This document shows positions 37,201 through 50,159 of a stretch of 64,000 nt of DNA, piece after piece. Location: contig NC_088177.1 of NCBI RefSeq assembly GCF_028769735.1, positions 18,168,599 through 18,232,598 of the forward strand. Reading direction: 5' to 3'. The stretch's first letter is position 1. Each line of letters starts with the position of its first letter. The position numbers and the translations under genes were made by a program. The notes beneath the pieces are model-generated. The model was not told the DNA's origin and ran no database searches. It worked only from the letters and a program-made list of their open reading frames with translations. The DNA is from Zonotrichia leucophrys gambelii (Eukaryota > Chordata > Aves > Passeriformes > Passerellidae).

Positions 37201-39985
37201 TCCTGCTCATCATCCCTTGGGCCTGCATCAATACTGACACAACTGTCTCAGGGGCTAGATCAAGAATCTCACCAAGCTGCAGACTCACTTGACCAAAAAA
37301 AATCTCAGATTTGACAGACAGCATCACTGGGCTGCTCCACAGCGAGCACACTGGTGCTGGCACGGTGACTGGGACTGGGAAGGCAGTACTGGGATGGACA
37401 GTAGGACTGGCACTCTTGGCAGCAAGTGACAGCAAGCGTGTGCAGCCTGGGTAAGATTCCCACACATTTCCATTAGCACTGGAAACAACAAAGCCTGAGC
37501 TCATGGGGCTGTGGGCTGTGAGCTGATAGCCAAGGGCTGCAGGTAGCTGGGCCACACAGCAGGACATCTCCAGGCATGCTCATCTTCTAAAGCTGCTAAC
37601 AGGCATGTTCACACCACATCCTTTCCTTCTGACAAAACTCACAGAACCTTTCTGCTCTAAACAACCACATGTATTCCTAAAACTTGCTGGAAATTAATCC
37701 CTGAGACCTTTACTGCTTCAACTAGTTTGGTTGAGGACAATGGGCAGTTTCCACTGCCTTTGAATCTGGTAAAAAATGCACAAAACAATATTACCAGATG
37801 ATCCCATATTCTTAAGAAACAATCCAACAGAAGAACTGAAACAACACAGAAGAAAAGAAAAAAAGCAGCTTCAAGCTAAAGGGAAATGTATTTGAAGATC
37901 ATCCCTAGGGCACTGTCTCCAAAATGCTTTTGTCTTTAGTGGTCATTTCCCACAAGAGGTCCCCAGACTCTTTGGAGCAATTTTTAAAGAAATTTGGGGA
38001 AAAAGGTCTACATCCTAACCCCCAAATAGTGAAATATTAGCTCATTCCTATAACAAATCTTCAAGATATTATCTATAATTGTTCATGTTGTTCCTAATTC
38101 TCACCAGGTTAACCAAAATTTTAAAATGTTACATTTTTATGAAGCCCTGTGTTTATCAGGTTATCATTAGTTTGCCAGTGTTAAGTACTCCCATTTTAGA
38201 GGAAGGCTTTGGTTTTTTTCACATGGCCACATTTCTGAAACTAATTACTTAAATTTGTTGCAAGGTTAACTTGGAACGTTTCACCCATCCTCTCTGTGCT
38301 CTCAGGATTTATAAATTCAGATAAAATGCTCTGTTGGAAACTTTACTCCCAATTAAATTACTAACTGAGGAAATTAATCCCTCCTCAGTGGAGCAGAGAC
38401 CCTTCCCTGTTCTGCTCCAGAGTGAATTGCATCATCAGGGCAACTCAGAGGAGATGCTTCAAAAACATCTCCCAACTCTGCTCCCTTCTCACCAGCCCTT
38501 GGCCAGCAGCATGAGTGGGTCACTGCCAGCACAAGGACAACCTGGTCCACCTCCCACTTGGATGTAAGGGCCCCTGTAAACACAATATGTAAAATCCCTC
38601 CCCTTTTTTTAACAGGAGATCAAAGAACTCCTTCAAAGGCACTTTCCTTCAAGAAGGAAGAACCCCAAAACTTCAAGGTTTTATTTCAACACTCCTGCAA
38701 CTCTTGGGTGTAGAAGAACATTTGAGATGAAGGTAAAAGAAGGTCTCTCATGCAAGTGGATCCCAATTGTTTCCCTGCGTGATTCAGAAGAGATGGCCAC
38801 TTGCAACACTGAGGGAGTTTCACTCAACATGCACTACTCTCAGTCCCAAGGGAAAAAGGGTTCCAATGAATAATCCAGTGATCAGACAGAATACGGTTAC
38901 TTTACATTTGTAATTTCAGAGATGAAAGGGTATGAAACAATCTTGGCTTGTTATTAACCAACGCCTTTTTATCCCCTTTCTTTTGAATTCAGTCAGTGCC
39001 ATTTGTAGAAAAGCCGTTTCTCCCCAGGAACCATTTCTTTTCAGATTACCCCTGCTTCCCAGCAATTTCTGTTTTCAAAGTAATGAAGACCAGTGCGGTT
39101 CTCTCCTGCGCCATTTCACTACATTTACATTTTCTAAAATAATTGATCATATCTCTGTAATTTTATACTTTTATTCTAAAACATAGGATACATACAGTCA
39201 CTACTCAGCATGGCCAGTGAATTATGGCTTATTTGGGATTTTAAGTACAAAGATTATAAAAGTGTTGGTTAAAGTGCTGCCAAGTGAACTAAATTTAGTG
39301 TTCATGGTATCTAGCTAAATATATGTTTTTTAAGTAATAAGAAGGAGTTGTTATTGAAACTGCAATCATCTTTCACAGTAAATACTGTTTTACTTGAAGG
39401 CTTCTATACAGTAAAGTTATATCAGTACTTGGGTATGGCATACTTGTAATTAACACAAATGTAGGGAAAACACACTAATGTTTCTTACACTACATTTCTT
39501 TTGTTTATGGTATGCAAAGAAGAATTTTGGTGTGCCTTGAGGACTGATAAAGGCATGACTGAATATGGCACAAAGATGTCTACTCAGAGGTTATCAGCTT
39601 GGAAAGGAGAATTGTCATAAGGAAACCAATGTAGCAGCATTATCAAGGGTAATCAATGCATTAAAAAGGAATTAAGGCTCATGGACTGTTGATAAGAAAA
39701 GATTTGGGGGTGGTTGATATTGTTTAGACTGAGACTTCCTGGGTATGTTCAAAATCATGTACAAATACAGCCCAGGTGAACATTCCTGAGACCTGCAGAA
39801 CTCCTCTAAACTTTTCCAGGATGAAAGTTCTGCAAAATTAGCAACTTCAGACACAGGGACCCAGATGGAAAGACAAACATTATCGTAAGGTCTGAAAGCT
39901 TGGTTTACAAGCATTTAAAAATCAAAGCTTTGTTTCTCTCGGCTGCAACTAAAGGCAATTGAAAAAACAGCATCTTTTAACTTTT

Positions 39986-40005
39986 AAATATGTATATACA
40001 TATTT
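39986..40005. repeat. perfect 20-bp AT palindrome
   Basis: AAATATGTATATACATATTT equals its own reverse complement. It heads a 65-base region of almost pure A/T (to about 40050). It is a candidate cruciform or easily melted site. Confidence 0.85.
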
Positions 40006-41389
40006 CAATAATATACATAAATATAAAATATATCTATTTTAATATATACTTCTTTCCTAAGCAGATCACAGTGACAAAGTACATACAGTACATGCAGAAT
40101 CAGGAATGCAAAAGAAAAGTAAAATGGGGTCCATTTATATAGGGGCAAAGATTGAACGGAGTTGGGATTGAGAGGGGTTAAGCTGTCTTTTTACTCTTGC
40201 ATTCAAAAAACATTCCAGCTGTGGTTTCCACCACCAAAAGGGGAATTTCACTTTTATAAAGGATTCTGAAAATTGCACTCACTTATTTTACTAAAATCAC
40301 GTCACTTATCCTGATGGGATCAATGAGGCATTAGACACATGAATAACTAAAGATTTGAGAGCCTACACGCCTCTTTACTGTAGCACCTTCTGTGTCCTTA
40401 GGGTTTACAAAACCTTATCCTGTTCTGGTACAGCAAGGCAACTGGTTTCCTTATGACATGTCACCACTCTTTCAGGGAGATGCATTGCATGCATGCACAC
40501 AATTTAAAAGATTTGAAGGTGAAAGCAATCTAAGGTGTCCTGTTTTCATCATCAGAGTACCCCTTCAGAGCCCCAAACACAGCTCCCCAGAGAAGCACAT
40601 CACAGTTGGCCCCACACAGAGGATTGCTGCCCCTTCCTGTGGGCACAGCTGGCTGGGGGCTGTGCAGGGACAGCCTGCCCACTGTGAGGAAGTGGCAGTG
40701 TCTGTCCCAAGGCTTCGCTGCCTGCCCTGGCTCTGGCAGAGGTGCCACAGGACATGGTGAGGAGGAGACAGCCCTGCTGCCCCTGCGGATGCAGGCAGGC
40801 AGGGGACAGAGGGAGCAAGGGAGGAACCACAGATTTGTCCTCCATCCCTGACTGCTCCATGGCTGAAGCCCATGGAAGTGTCAAACCCAAAACTGTCAGC
40901 ACAGTGCCTGGCATTTCAGACATACAAGCCTGTGAGAATCTCTGATCAGCTGCACCCTCAGCCTTCAGTCCTGGGTGCCCCTCAGCGAGAAGGTTTGTGG
41001 ACACAGCTTGGGGCACATCTGGCACATCACATCTTGCCTCCCATGGGTGGGCTGATCATGTCTTGGGGCCATGTCCCTTCCCATGCCACATCCCTCTTGT
41101 TGCCTGCAGCTCTCCAAAGCACTGTGAGGCCACATTGCCACCTGACATTGCCTGACACCCACCCAAAGGCCGCTGCTCCCTCCCGCTCATGAGGCGCACT
41201 CCACAGCTCCTGTGGGAGGCTGCCCCGGCTGAGGAGCAGGGCCTGTGGGTCGGCCAGCAGAGCCTCCCTAAGGCCCAATGGGAGTGCTGGACAGCTGCTG
41301 GCTGCAGCTCAGCATCACAGTCCAGCTGGTCCAGCTGCCTCAGTCAACAAGACTGCTTGCCGGAAAAAGGTGATTTTTAGAACTTGAAA

Positions 41390-41640
41390 CTTTTTCATGT
41401 GAAAATGGCAGTTTTGACAAAGGCCTTTCATTCTGTGATAGAGATAATCAAAATGAAAAATCTCGTCTTGAATCAAAATGTAAAGAAATTGAAAACTGAA
41501 ACAGTTACACTTTCTGTTTTGACATTTCCCATTCAAAACTCCTCAGAATCCTTTCCCCGCTGTGTGAAAATGTTCCTTTTCTGTTTTTTTTTTTTTTAAT
41601 TTGTTTCACTGGGGAAAAAGAATTTGGAAATGCTGACATT
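41390..41640. repeat. AT-rich self-similar segment, possible old repeat
   Basis: The words TTTTGACA, GAAAATG, ATCAAAATG and CATTTCCCATTCAAAACT recur in both orientations, with a run of 14 T at 41584-41597. Part of it (TTTTGACATTTCCCATTCAA) resembles the core of the repeat pair at 42.7 and 44.7 kb. The style is that of an ancient dispersed foldback-type repeat. I cannot name the family. Confidence 0.3.
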
Positions 41641-42711
41641 TCCTGCAAGAGATATTTCAAGCTTTATCCAGAGAAGTTATGCCTACAAGTACACTGAATT
41701 CCCTGCACTCCACCCCACAAGTATTTTAGAAGACTTGTTGGAAAATAACAAATTTAAATAATAACATTCAAATATTTAAAGCAAGGTTAATAGGTTATAT
41801 TTTTCTTTTGAATCCAAACACTTTTCTGGGATTTCAAATATTAAAAGGTAACCAGATTTCAAACCAATTTCACAGCAGAAATCCTTCCACAGAAAATGAG
41901 AGACCAGCTGATACAACTGGCAAAATTCACACTTTTAATTAAAATGATTAAACACAAGAGACCCCATTGCCTGTTTTATGTATAAAACAACAACAAAGTA
42001 GGGATTTATGAAAAAAAATTGTTTTTCTGTGTATCTTAAACGAAAATATGATAACTGAATTTAAATTGAGGATTTTTCATGTGAGCTGTTGATACTCTTT
42101 TCTTCTTCAAACTACTACTACAAATCTGAGACTATCCTACTGTTCAAATTTTATACCATCAAAGGCAATCTGCTGTTAGGCATTTCTCCTACAAAATCTA
42201 TCTATGTATATACACTGGAAGTCAGTCGTACTTTCAATGATATTCCAGCAGTAAATACAGCTTGAAATGAGTATTTTCCTCAATAGTCAAAGGTATTCCT
42301 ATTGAAAAACAAGTCTTCTTTGAAATATTACATATTTGCAGCCTGCTCTTTTACAACAAGGGTTACCCAATAATTATATATCATATTTTATAATGCAGAA
42401 CACCTCTGGAATGAGTAAACAGCATTCAGGAGGAGATCAAGAGCAATACATATTTTGGCAATATTAACTGTACTTATAGTTTATTTTATAGTCAGGTTCC
42501 CTGCAGAAAATAAGACCACATTCTGTCTATACATCTAATTCTTTATAAGCTCAGTATAGATGTCTTATTCATTTCCTGGGAAGCAATGCTCTTTACAAGA
42601 GTTATTTGTAAATGCAGTTAAATTAACATCTTCAACTGCTTTTACTCCACAATCATGAAAATAACTACATCCAGAATCATTTCACTTTAAAAAAAAAAGT
42701 CATTTTAGTCT

Positions 42712-42800
42712 AAAGTTTGGCAAAAAAATAAACTGAAATGCTTAGAAATTTACATTTTTGTCACTCCATAAATCAAAACTTACTTTACATATTAGAACAA
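42712..42800 (+). repeat. dispersed repeat pair, copy A
   Basis: It shares with copy B (44694-44786) the near-identical words CACTCCATAAATCAAAA, TACATTTTTG and AGAACAA. Over 42744-42800 I count five mismatches and one gap against B, about 90% identity. The upstream 30 bases are nearer 70%. Both copies have the same orientation, about 1985 bases apart. Confidence 0.8.
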
Positions 42801-44693
42801 TTTTTGTGAGAATTTTGGATCTGAGCTGATAACCTTTTGCCAAGTTTTAACGAAATGCAAATTGAAACATCTGAGATATTAAACAGACAATCGAGGTTTA
42901 TGGTTACATCATAAGATTATTGCCCAGTAACACTGCATACTATGGCCCTGAAACACTCACAAGCTTTATGTATGCAAGCAACCCTTGTGAACACAAATAT
43001 AAGTGCTAATATAACCTCATGGCATCGAGAACAAAATGTTGTATCAGCAATTGACATGCAAACTGTTTTGCTAAGGGAACATTCCTCCAAAAGATGTAGG
43101 AGGGTGTATGTGTAGAAAAGGGCAGTGAGCGATGGCAGGAGCTTAATTATAGAAGCACTAATGGCAGGAGGAGAAGGCAGCGCTGCGGAGAGCCAGCAGC
43201 GTTAGATCAGAGCAGCCAGAGAGGGCTCAGGCCCAGCTCCCCGGCCTGTGCAGCCCTGCATGGCTCTGCTGCAGTCACAGTATGTGGAATTTCACCAGAT
43301 CGGGATCTGACCTGCATCTGTAGTGGCTGTGTACAGACAAAAACCCACTGGCTGACAAAGAGTGTAGACTGGGTCCCCGTCCTGTGGGTCACCAAGGAGC
43401 ATCCTGGCACTAAAGTCTTCTCTTTCAGAGCCCATGCTGTAGATGCACAGCATAATGCAGATCTTATGTAGCGCCAAGGGAAGTGTTAATTAATAACTTT
43501 AATTGGTAGATACTACAGCAAGATAAGAGCAAGTGGCTTGCTGGACATAAGATCTTTCCAGACACTGCATGTCAACTCAATTGCCCACATCCATACCTCA
43601 CAGAGGCAATACTGATGTGCTCCTGCTCAGGCTGGGACTGACTTTCCCAACAGCTCCCAGGAAGAGCTAAGCATGCAAATTTTAGTGCATTCATTGCTCA
43701 TATTAATTCATCTCCAGCCTCTGTGCTGTGGAAACTACTGAAAAAAATTCTAAGGAGAAATGGTTAATTTTAATGGAATATTGTTAATAATGAAGGGTAT
43801 GCAATATTCAAACAGCAAGAAGATTGAAGAGAAACGATTTGTCTGGTGTTCAGAGATACACTAACACCGAACACAGGTCCCTGGAGGGAATGACTGGAAT
43901 AGGGCCATCAGGTCAGGCTGGCATCAGTTCCATAAACAGGGTGAGATTCCTGCTCCCATAGTGTTCAAAGCAGAGGAGGCAACAGCATGTCCTTGAAGGG
44001 GTCCATAGTACACTTACAGGAGAGGTGCCAAGTGCTAAAAAAATAGATACACTACAAACAGTTCACTGTGAGGTTATTAACCAGTGGATGCCCCCAAAGT
44101 CTCGCTGTTCCACTCTTCTAACCAAATACATTGGGACTAAATTGTAGGCTAAGCTTTCCTCTGGTAAAACAATGTTCCCACTCAAATTCCGCTGTTCTAA
44201 TTGCAGAATCTAGAAATAAAAATACTTTCATTCAAGTAAGTAGCATTCAAAATGCTTTCAGCTGGACTTCGTCTCCCAAAAGAAGCAAAGACACATGAAG
44301 GATGTTCTGTATTACCATTTTTATTGGCATGATGGGCCAGGACCCCATAGGTGCTGTCCCACCACAAAACGAAGATGATTATCCCTACTTCAAATCATGA
44401 TATTTTATTACAACAGTTTACAGTCCTTATTTAATTATCTCAGCATGTACTGCTTGGAGTCTGCAGTGGAATCAATTCATTTCTAGCAAGTATTGGGCCA
44501 AATTGTGCTTTTACTCCCTGGAGAGGGGGTGGGAGTAAAATATACAGAACAGCTGGGGCCACCCAGTAGTTCAGTGAGGCACTTTGACAGCAGCAGTGGC
44601 AGATACAAGCAGAAAACATCTTTAAAGAGCCCTCATTTCTTCAGCAAAGCCATAATTATATTCTGAACATTTTTCCCATAATAATTTTCATCA

Positions 44694-44786
44694 AAAAATT
44701 TGCCAAAAAAATTCATCGTGAAAGGCGTAGAAATCTACATTTTTGACACTCCATAAATCAAAAGCTTATTTTACATAGCAGAACAA
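44694..44786 (+). repeat. dispersed repeat pair, copy B
   Basis: Partner of copy A at 42712-42800. The best core is 44729-44786. Flanks outside the shared segment do not align by eye, so the pair is either two members of a dispersed family or the surviving core of an old local duplication. Confidence 0.8.
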
Positions 44787-45639
44787 AATTGCTGTATATT
44801 TTACCTCAACCGTACTGTCTTTTAGCATTACCTGCCGTATTTCCAGACTTGAGGATTTTTACATACCCTTCCACTGCTCCTCCTCAGACTTTTTTTAACA
44901 TTCACCACCCTCTTCATTAAAACATGCAGTTTCTCAAAATCTACTCCCTTGAAGCACAATATGGCCCTGGGGCTGAACCAGCTTGGGTTCTGCTGCGATG
45001 CTGTAAGGCAATCCGGGATGCTCACCCGCTACCTCCCATCCCTCCAGGCTCCTGCTGCGCTATTCCCAGGTTAACAACGTTCCCTGCACAGGTTAACTGT
45101 GCTCCCTTCTCCAGCCAAAGGTGCAGTAGATCTTTTGTGAACACACCCAAGGCGCAAATGAGTGCAGATTTGACTTCCAGCACTGCCACTTCATCCTGGG
45201 GGGCAAAAAGGCTTCCACTGAGGAGGATTCATTTAGGAGCATTCATTCCAAAAAAAGGGATGAGGAAGCCCTCATTTTCTGTTAGTACCTAAAAAATGCT
45301 TGTTTTTCAGTTTTAACTCCGATTTCTTTTTTAAAAAATCAGAATGAGTCACCTTTTTATTTGATAAACTGGATCACATATTCATCTAGTCAAGCCACAA
45401 CCAAACCAAGCCAAAACACAAGTAAATCTGAGAATAACAGTGACTTTCAAACAAGATCAAGCTGGGTTTGATTTCTGTTATTTATCAAGAGTTAAGAAAC
45501 CTTGTTTGCCTTCACCAGTCCCCTGAGCCATTAACATTCGCATTTCACCACATTCTTGTAAGATTATGGGAATTCAGTTTAGAAAATCCAAAGCTATCTG
45601 TAGCTGAGCATATTTAGTTGCATTTTACAGTTCTATTTT

Positions 45640-45880
45640 AAAATAATACCACTACATCTGATACCCCATAGTTGTCTGTGACAAATGTAATATGCAAACA
45701 TCTTCCACTGCATAAATGGCACAGGCATGGAAATAACAATACGCAGAACGTCTAACGCCCATTGTCTGGAGAGCAGTCTTAATGTTGCTGAGTTAATGAG
45801 TGAAATGAGCATTGTGGTCAAAGTGTCACATAAATAATGGTTTCTATTACACAAAAAACTGTGCCACCACACCCTGGCCA
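45640..45880. promoter_or_regulatory. regulatory candidate, unique with retained CpG
   Basis: Contains AATACGCAGAACGTCTAACG, with three CpGs in otherwise CpG-poor DNA, then TCTTAATGTTGCTGAGTTAA and TCACATAAATAATGG. No repeat signature. The open minus-strand frame across it (45633-45893) has no recognisable domain. CpG retention hints at constraint; this is inference only. Confidence 0.25.
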
Positions 45881-48800
45881 TCGCAAAAAGCAAAGCTCTA
45901 GAGGTTTCCCACAGACAAATACATAAACCAGTGCTGAATTTCTCCCCTTTCCCCCCTCTTGGAGGCAGCTAGTTTAGCGGCCTTTTTCTTTTTGTAACCG
46001 TTTTTTGTGACAAAACGCAGTTAAAACATTATGTGGTTTTTCTATGAACAGGAGTAAAATGCAGTCACTGTAGACCAGACTCTTCCCTGGTGTGAAGGTC
46101 ATCCACCCAAGCTGCTGAGTGGCAACTGAAGCCATTCTCACAGAGATATAAATTTCTCTCCCTCTGTCTGCATCTTTTTACCCATACAAAGCAGCAATGC
46201 CCAAGTCCTCCCTGCCTAGTCCTGAGCTCTGCTGTCACACCGGTGACAGAAAAGAGGAGTACGTGTGTGGAGGGACATGAGCACCAACAAATGCTTGGAT
46301 GCAATTCCATGTAGCCACGGTGCTGCTGCCAGGGATGTACTAAGGATAGCTTTCAAGCACGTTCTGGAAAGGAAACAAAGAATACACAGCCGAGCTACAA
46401 GCTGCAATAACAACAATCAGAGGAATATAAAAGGCTAAGCATTTCCCAACTCTGGTCAGACTAAGCACACAGCCTTCCTCCAGGCACTGAAGCCAAGGTG
46501 GAGAAGGAAAGGGAGAGCTGACCAAACTAACCTGGGAACTCAGCCTTGCATGAAACCAGGCTCCCAAATTACCAAACAACGGGCTGTTCTCCCACTGCCA
46601 CAAGCACAGAACTAGATATTTCTTTCTCCCCAAACTCCTAAAGAAGTGTGAAAATTACACTAACAGTCTTTGGAAAAAGCTACATGCAATTTGTCATGGG
46701 CTTTCTATCTGACATCTGGCAAGATGTGCAGTCAGCCACAGTGTTTTACAAAGATAGAGGGGATAGCCTACAAAATGGTCATTTGTTTATCTGGGCTTCT
46801 GTCAATTTTCTGTGTGTTTTTTGTCATTCAGGATCTGCAAAACAATTTAAAGAGAGTCAGGGGCTCTAATGCCACTGAAACCAAAGAGCAGGTAGGTCTC
46901 CAAGCACCTTGAGCACATCACAAAGTGATGTGGTTTCTCCTGCAGCTGCTCAGTGCAGTTCCAGCCTGACTGGTGCTGGCTGTGGGCACTTCTACTCTGC
47001 TACATTCACAGTGTCCATCTCAAACCAGGTGAACTTGCACAGACCCCGAGTCACTGCTTGCATTCCATAACAAATACAAGCCTTTTGGCTGTGCTGGCAC
47101 TGGTGACTCCTGGGTTTTATGGAAGGTTCAAGGGAAATTCAAGTAATCCATTCCATCAAAACATGAAAGTAATTGAAGGTGGGCAAAGGCAGTAAACTTT
47201 TCCTTAACAGGACACTCTCCATTTTATCATGATGTTCCAGAATTACTTTTGGAGCACCTGGAATTAATAACCCTTGTTTAAACAGCAGTAGCAGCTCTAG
47301 GAGCTTCGGCTGCAAGTCAAGACCCAGGTCAGTTTGCTGGTGTCTGCACCAGGAAATATCACAGCAGCTTGTCCTTGCTTCGTTCTGTTTACAGTGTAAG
47401 TCCTGAGTGAAAGACAGATACAAGCCCAGAAAGAGGGAGCAGAGAAGATGATGAGTGAAGATTGGTGTTACAGTACTGAGCTGTTCTATTTCTTTTCATC
47501 AACTCAAACATCTGGAGCTTTTTAAATGTTATTTTCTTTTTAGCTGTACAGCATATTGATCTGTAGGGTAGGATTCACTTCGTGCAAATAGTTAGCTGGA
47601 GCAGTGTGATAAAGATTGTTTGAAAAGTCTTAGACATGCAGACTCCATCAAAGCTGCCTCCTTCTTAAAGTGAAACGTTTTGAGGTGAATTTGCTCAGCA
47701 CACAAGTTACTTGAAAACATTGTTCACTGAGAAATTATTTTATGACCCTGACAGTAGACCTGACAGCAGAAACATCAGATTCCCTAAAGAGAAAGAGGGA
47801 CTTCTGTCTTCTCCAATTTAAAGGTGAGCTTCTTTAAGAAAAGATAAAATGTATAATTTTAAGGACACAGCTTATCTACGTAAAAAGAAAATGTCATTTC
47901 TAGGTGTCATGTGTGCTGTATATTTGTTAAAATAGTGTGGTTTCTTCTGCCTCATGTTCAATTTCTGTAGCTGATTTTTTGAGACAGACTGAAATATCAG
48001 ACTCAGCTGTAAGGACTTTAAGATCCATTATGGAGCCACAATGCATATCCAGAACTGATTTAGATGTGACTCAGCTATGGGCACCCTGTGACTCTGGTCA
48101 TAGTGCAATGTATGGTGACATGAGAGAAGTTACACTGCTTAACACCAGCAGGCAAAACCTGAAACCCCATCATATTGCTGCTGAAATCCCAGGTAGTGTG
48201 GCAGCTGTTAGACTTGAGTGCTATGTGAAAATGCAGCATTTCCTGAGGCAGTGGCAAACCTGGTTGTTTTAAAGGGTAGAGCAGACACCTTGAAAAGATG
48301 GGAAGAACTTTGTATTTGCCAAGTCCTGTCCCATGGGTATGATTAGGTGGCATGATGAGTCAGGCTCTGCATACAGGTTATAAAACCATGCTGAGTATGA
48401 GTCATTAGCTCTTCACTTTATTTCTGGGCACATTTAATCACTTCTTTTGCCCATGCACCCGCTTCCTGCTTTGCTGGGTTTTGGCAGCACACCTCTGGGC
48501 TGAGATACTTTTAGTATGTCTTGAAATTGTACAGAAATGATTTTCAAGTATTTCAATTAGCCAATACTAAAACACCAAACCAGTTCAGGAGAGAAGATGC
48601 AGGCATGTGTACTACTGCTTTATGCCAATCAAAAATGGATTTGATCTTCCTGATTTCATCCCCCATGACTCTCAGAAAAGCATGGAACTCCATGTTACAC
48701 CAAACACAGGCTGTAGGACAGTGTCTTCATTTCAGCTGGAGCTATCAAGCACTCCACCAATGCCAACACAATATTTTCACTTGGGTATAAAACATGTAAC

Positions 48801-48989
48801 TTTAACTCATAGCATATTTTTCTGATACGAGGTCTGCTCCAAACAATAACTAATAGATTATCAGAAACTAAAAAACCTATGGAAACATGGAGAAGACAAA
48901 TCATTCAAGGAAACCGACGGCTTGGTGTTTCTTCCAAACCAAGAACTGAAGATGGGAAAAGTACCAGACAAGCCAACTGGGTGGGGGGA

Positions 48990-49140
48990 TCCGAGCAGCA
49001 AAGCAGGAATAATGTTTTCACACAAAGCATAGCTAACCTAGGAACTGCTCACTGTGGAACTTGGAAGTTAAATGGGTTCAGAGAGAGATCAGACAAATTT
49101 GTTGACTTGCGAGACTTCTTCATTCATGAAGGCTCTGACC
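48990..49140 (+). mobile_element. ancient LINE (L2/CR1-like) ORF2 3' end remnant
   Basis: TTTTCACACAAAGCATAGCT, then GGAACTGCTCACTGTGG and GGGTTCAG...GATCAGACAAATTT, follow the order I remember for the coding end of old CR1/L2-type LINEs in amniotes (the 'WNSLP ... FK ... LD' region). Frames are broken. The 5' limit is uncertain; the copy seems diverged and old. Confidence 0.45.
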
Positions 49141-50159
49141 AATTCCATTTTTAGCAGGAGGAACATCAGGAGAGAGGAGATTAAATCCAGCCTAATGTTC
49201 TGGGTGTTGTGGTTTACACTTGAAGGGCCTCATGGGGTTGGTGGTTTCTCTGACCCTGCATGATGAGTATCAGCCCCCTTCTCCCAGGCACCATTTCCTG
49301 CCTGCTTTTCTGAAGGCTTGTATGGGCCCTATTCTCAGGAGATATCGAGAGCTGATGCTTTAAACAGCCCCTGCAGCTGGGTTCTCTCCTTCCCAGCTCT
49401 CACTCACCCTTGGAATCTTCCATATCTCCCTCATCCCATGTGCTGTGCCACAGAGGCCAGCTCTCAGCCTCTAAGCATCAGAGCAACGCTTCTGCCTTCC
49501 CCGGCCCTTCCACCATTGTGTCCTCAGTTCCAGAGGACTCAGGGACAAGGATAACTTTCAAACAGAGCTTTGATACAAAACAAAAAACTGGGCCTGCAGA
49601 GGACTGCCCCAATGGGCACTACTCCAGGCAGCAGGAGGCTTGGTAAGGCAAGCAGGAGGGATACGAAGATGATGGTGAGGGATCATGGTGAGGAAGACAG
49701 GTTTTCCTCATGGCAACTTTCTGGAGCTTGCAGTAGTTGTTGCCTGGGATTTGGGCTTCTCATTCTGACAAACATTCGGACAGTTCAGCGCTCTGCTCAC
49801 TGCAGCCCCATAGCTAATGCCAGGGTTTCATGGGAACACACAACCTCACCATAAACCAGTTGCAACACATATTTACCTTCTTGTTAAAGAGCCCAGTCAA
49901 CAGCCTTTTCTAGACCTTATACCTTTCTGAAGGCCTTTGCATTACTTGAGAAGTACAATGTAAAAATGAAATATTTTGGATTCACATCATAAACTGCTAG
50001 AGCTGCTAGTAAATTCTTTTTCTCTGATCCTAGGATCTAGGTAATACGGATTGCAGAATACTGTAGTTTGTTTGTGGGCATGGAAGTTAATTTTAATGCC
50101 AGTTTTTATATCTGAGATACTGTAAATGAATATCTTCAACTTATATTGCCCATCGTAAA

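Larger units (their letters stand above)
32120..41389. other. non-coding block
   Basis: Largely unique AT-rich DNA with a purine tract (32.45 kb), a GA-rich tract (33.59 kb), two short tandem duplications (35.56 and 37.17 kb) and an AT palindrome (39.99 kb). The GC-rich patch at 40.6-41.35 kb gives long overlapping frames on both strands, which argues for composition rather than coding. A splice-flanked opening at 37016-37073 (minus) is listed under findings. Confidence 0.4.
41641..50159. other. non-coding block with candidate regulatory DNA
   Basis: Very AT-rich unique DNA at 41.7-43.0 kb and 43.65-43.85 kb, with POU octamers ATGCAAAT at 42855 and 43673 and many TAAT cores. It also contains the 42.7/44.7 kb repeat pair, a conserved-looking block near 45.7 kb and an old LINE-like end at 49.0 kb. 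Open frames at 44.9-45.3 and 46.2-46.6 kb have no recognisable product. Confidence 0.4.

Noticed and set aside
40565..41278. Six overlapping open frames up to 141 codons
   Set aside because: All six frames are partly open because the patch is GC-rich and stop-poor. None has recognisable motifs.
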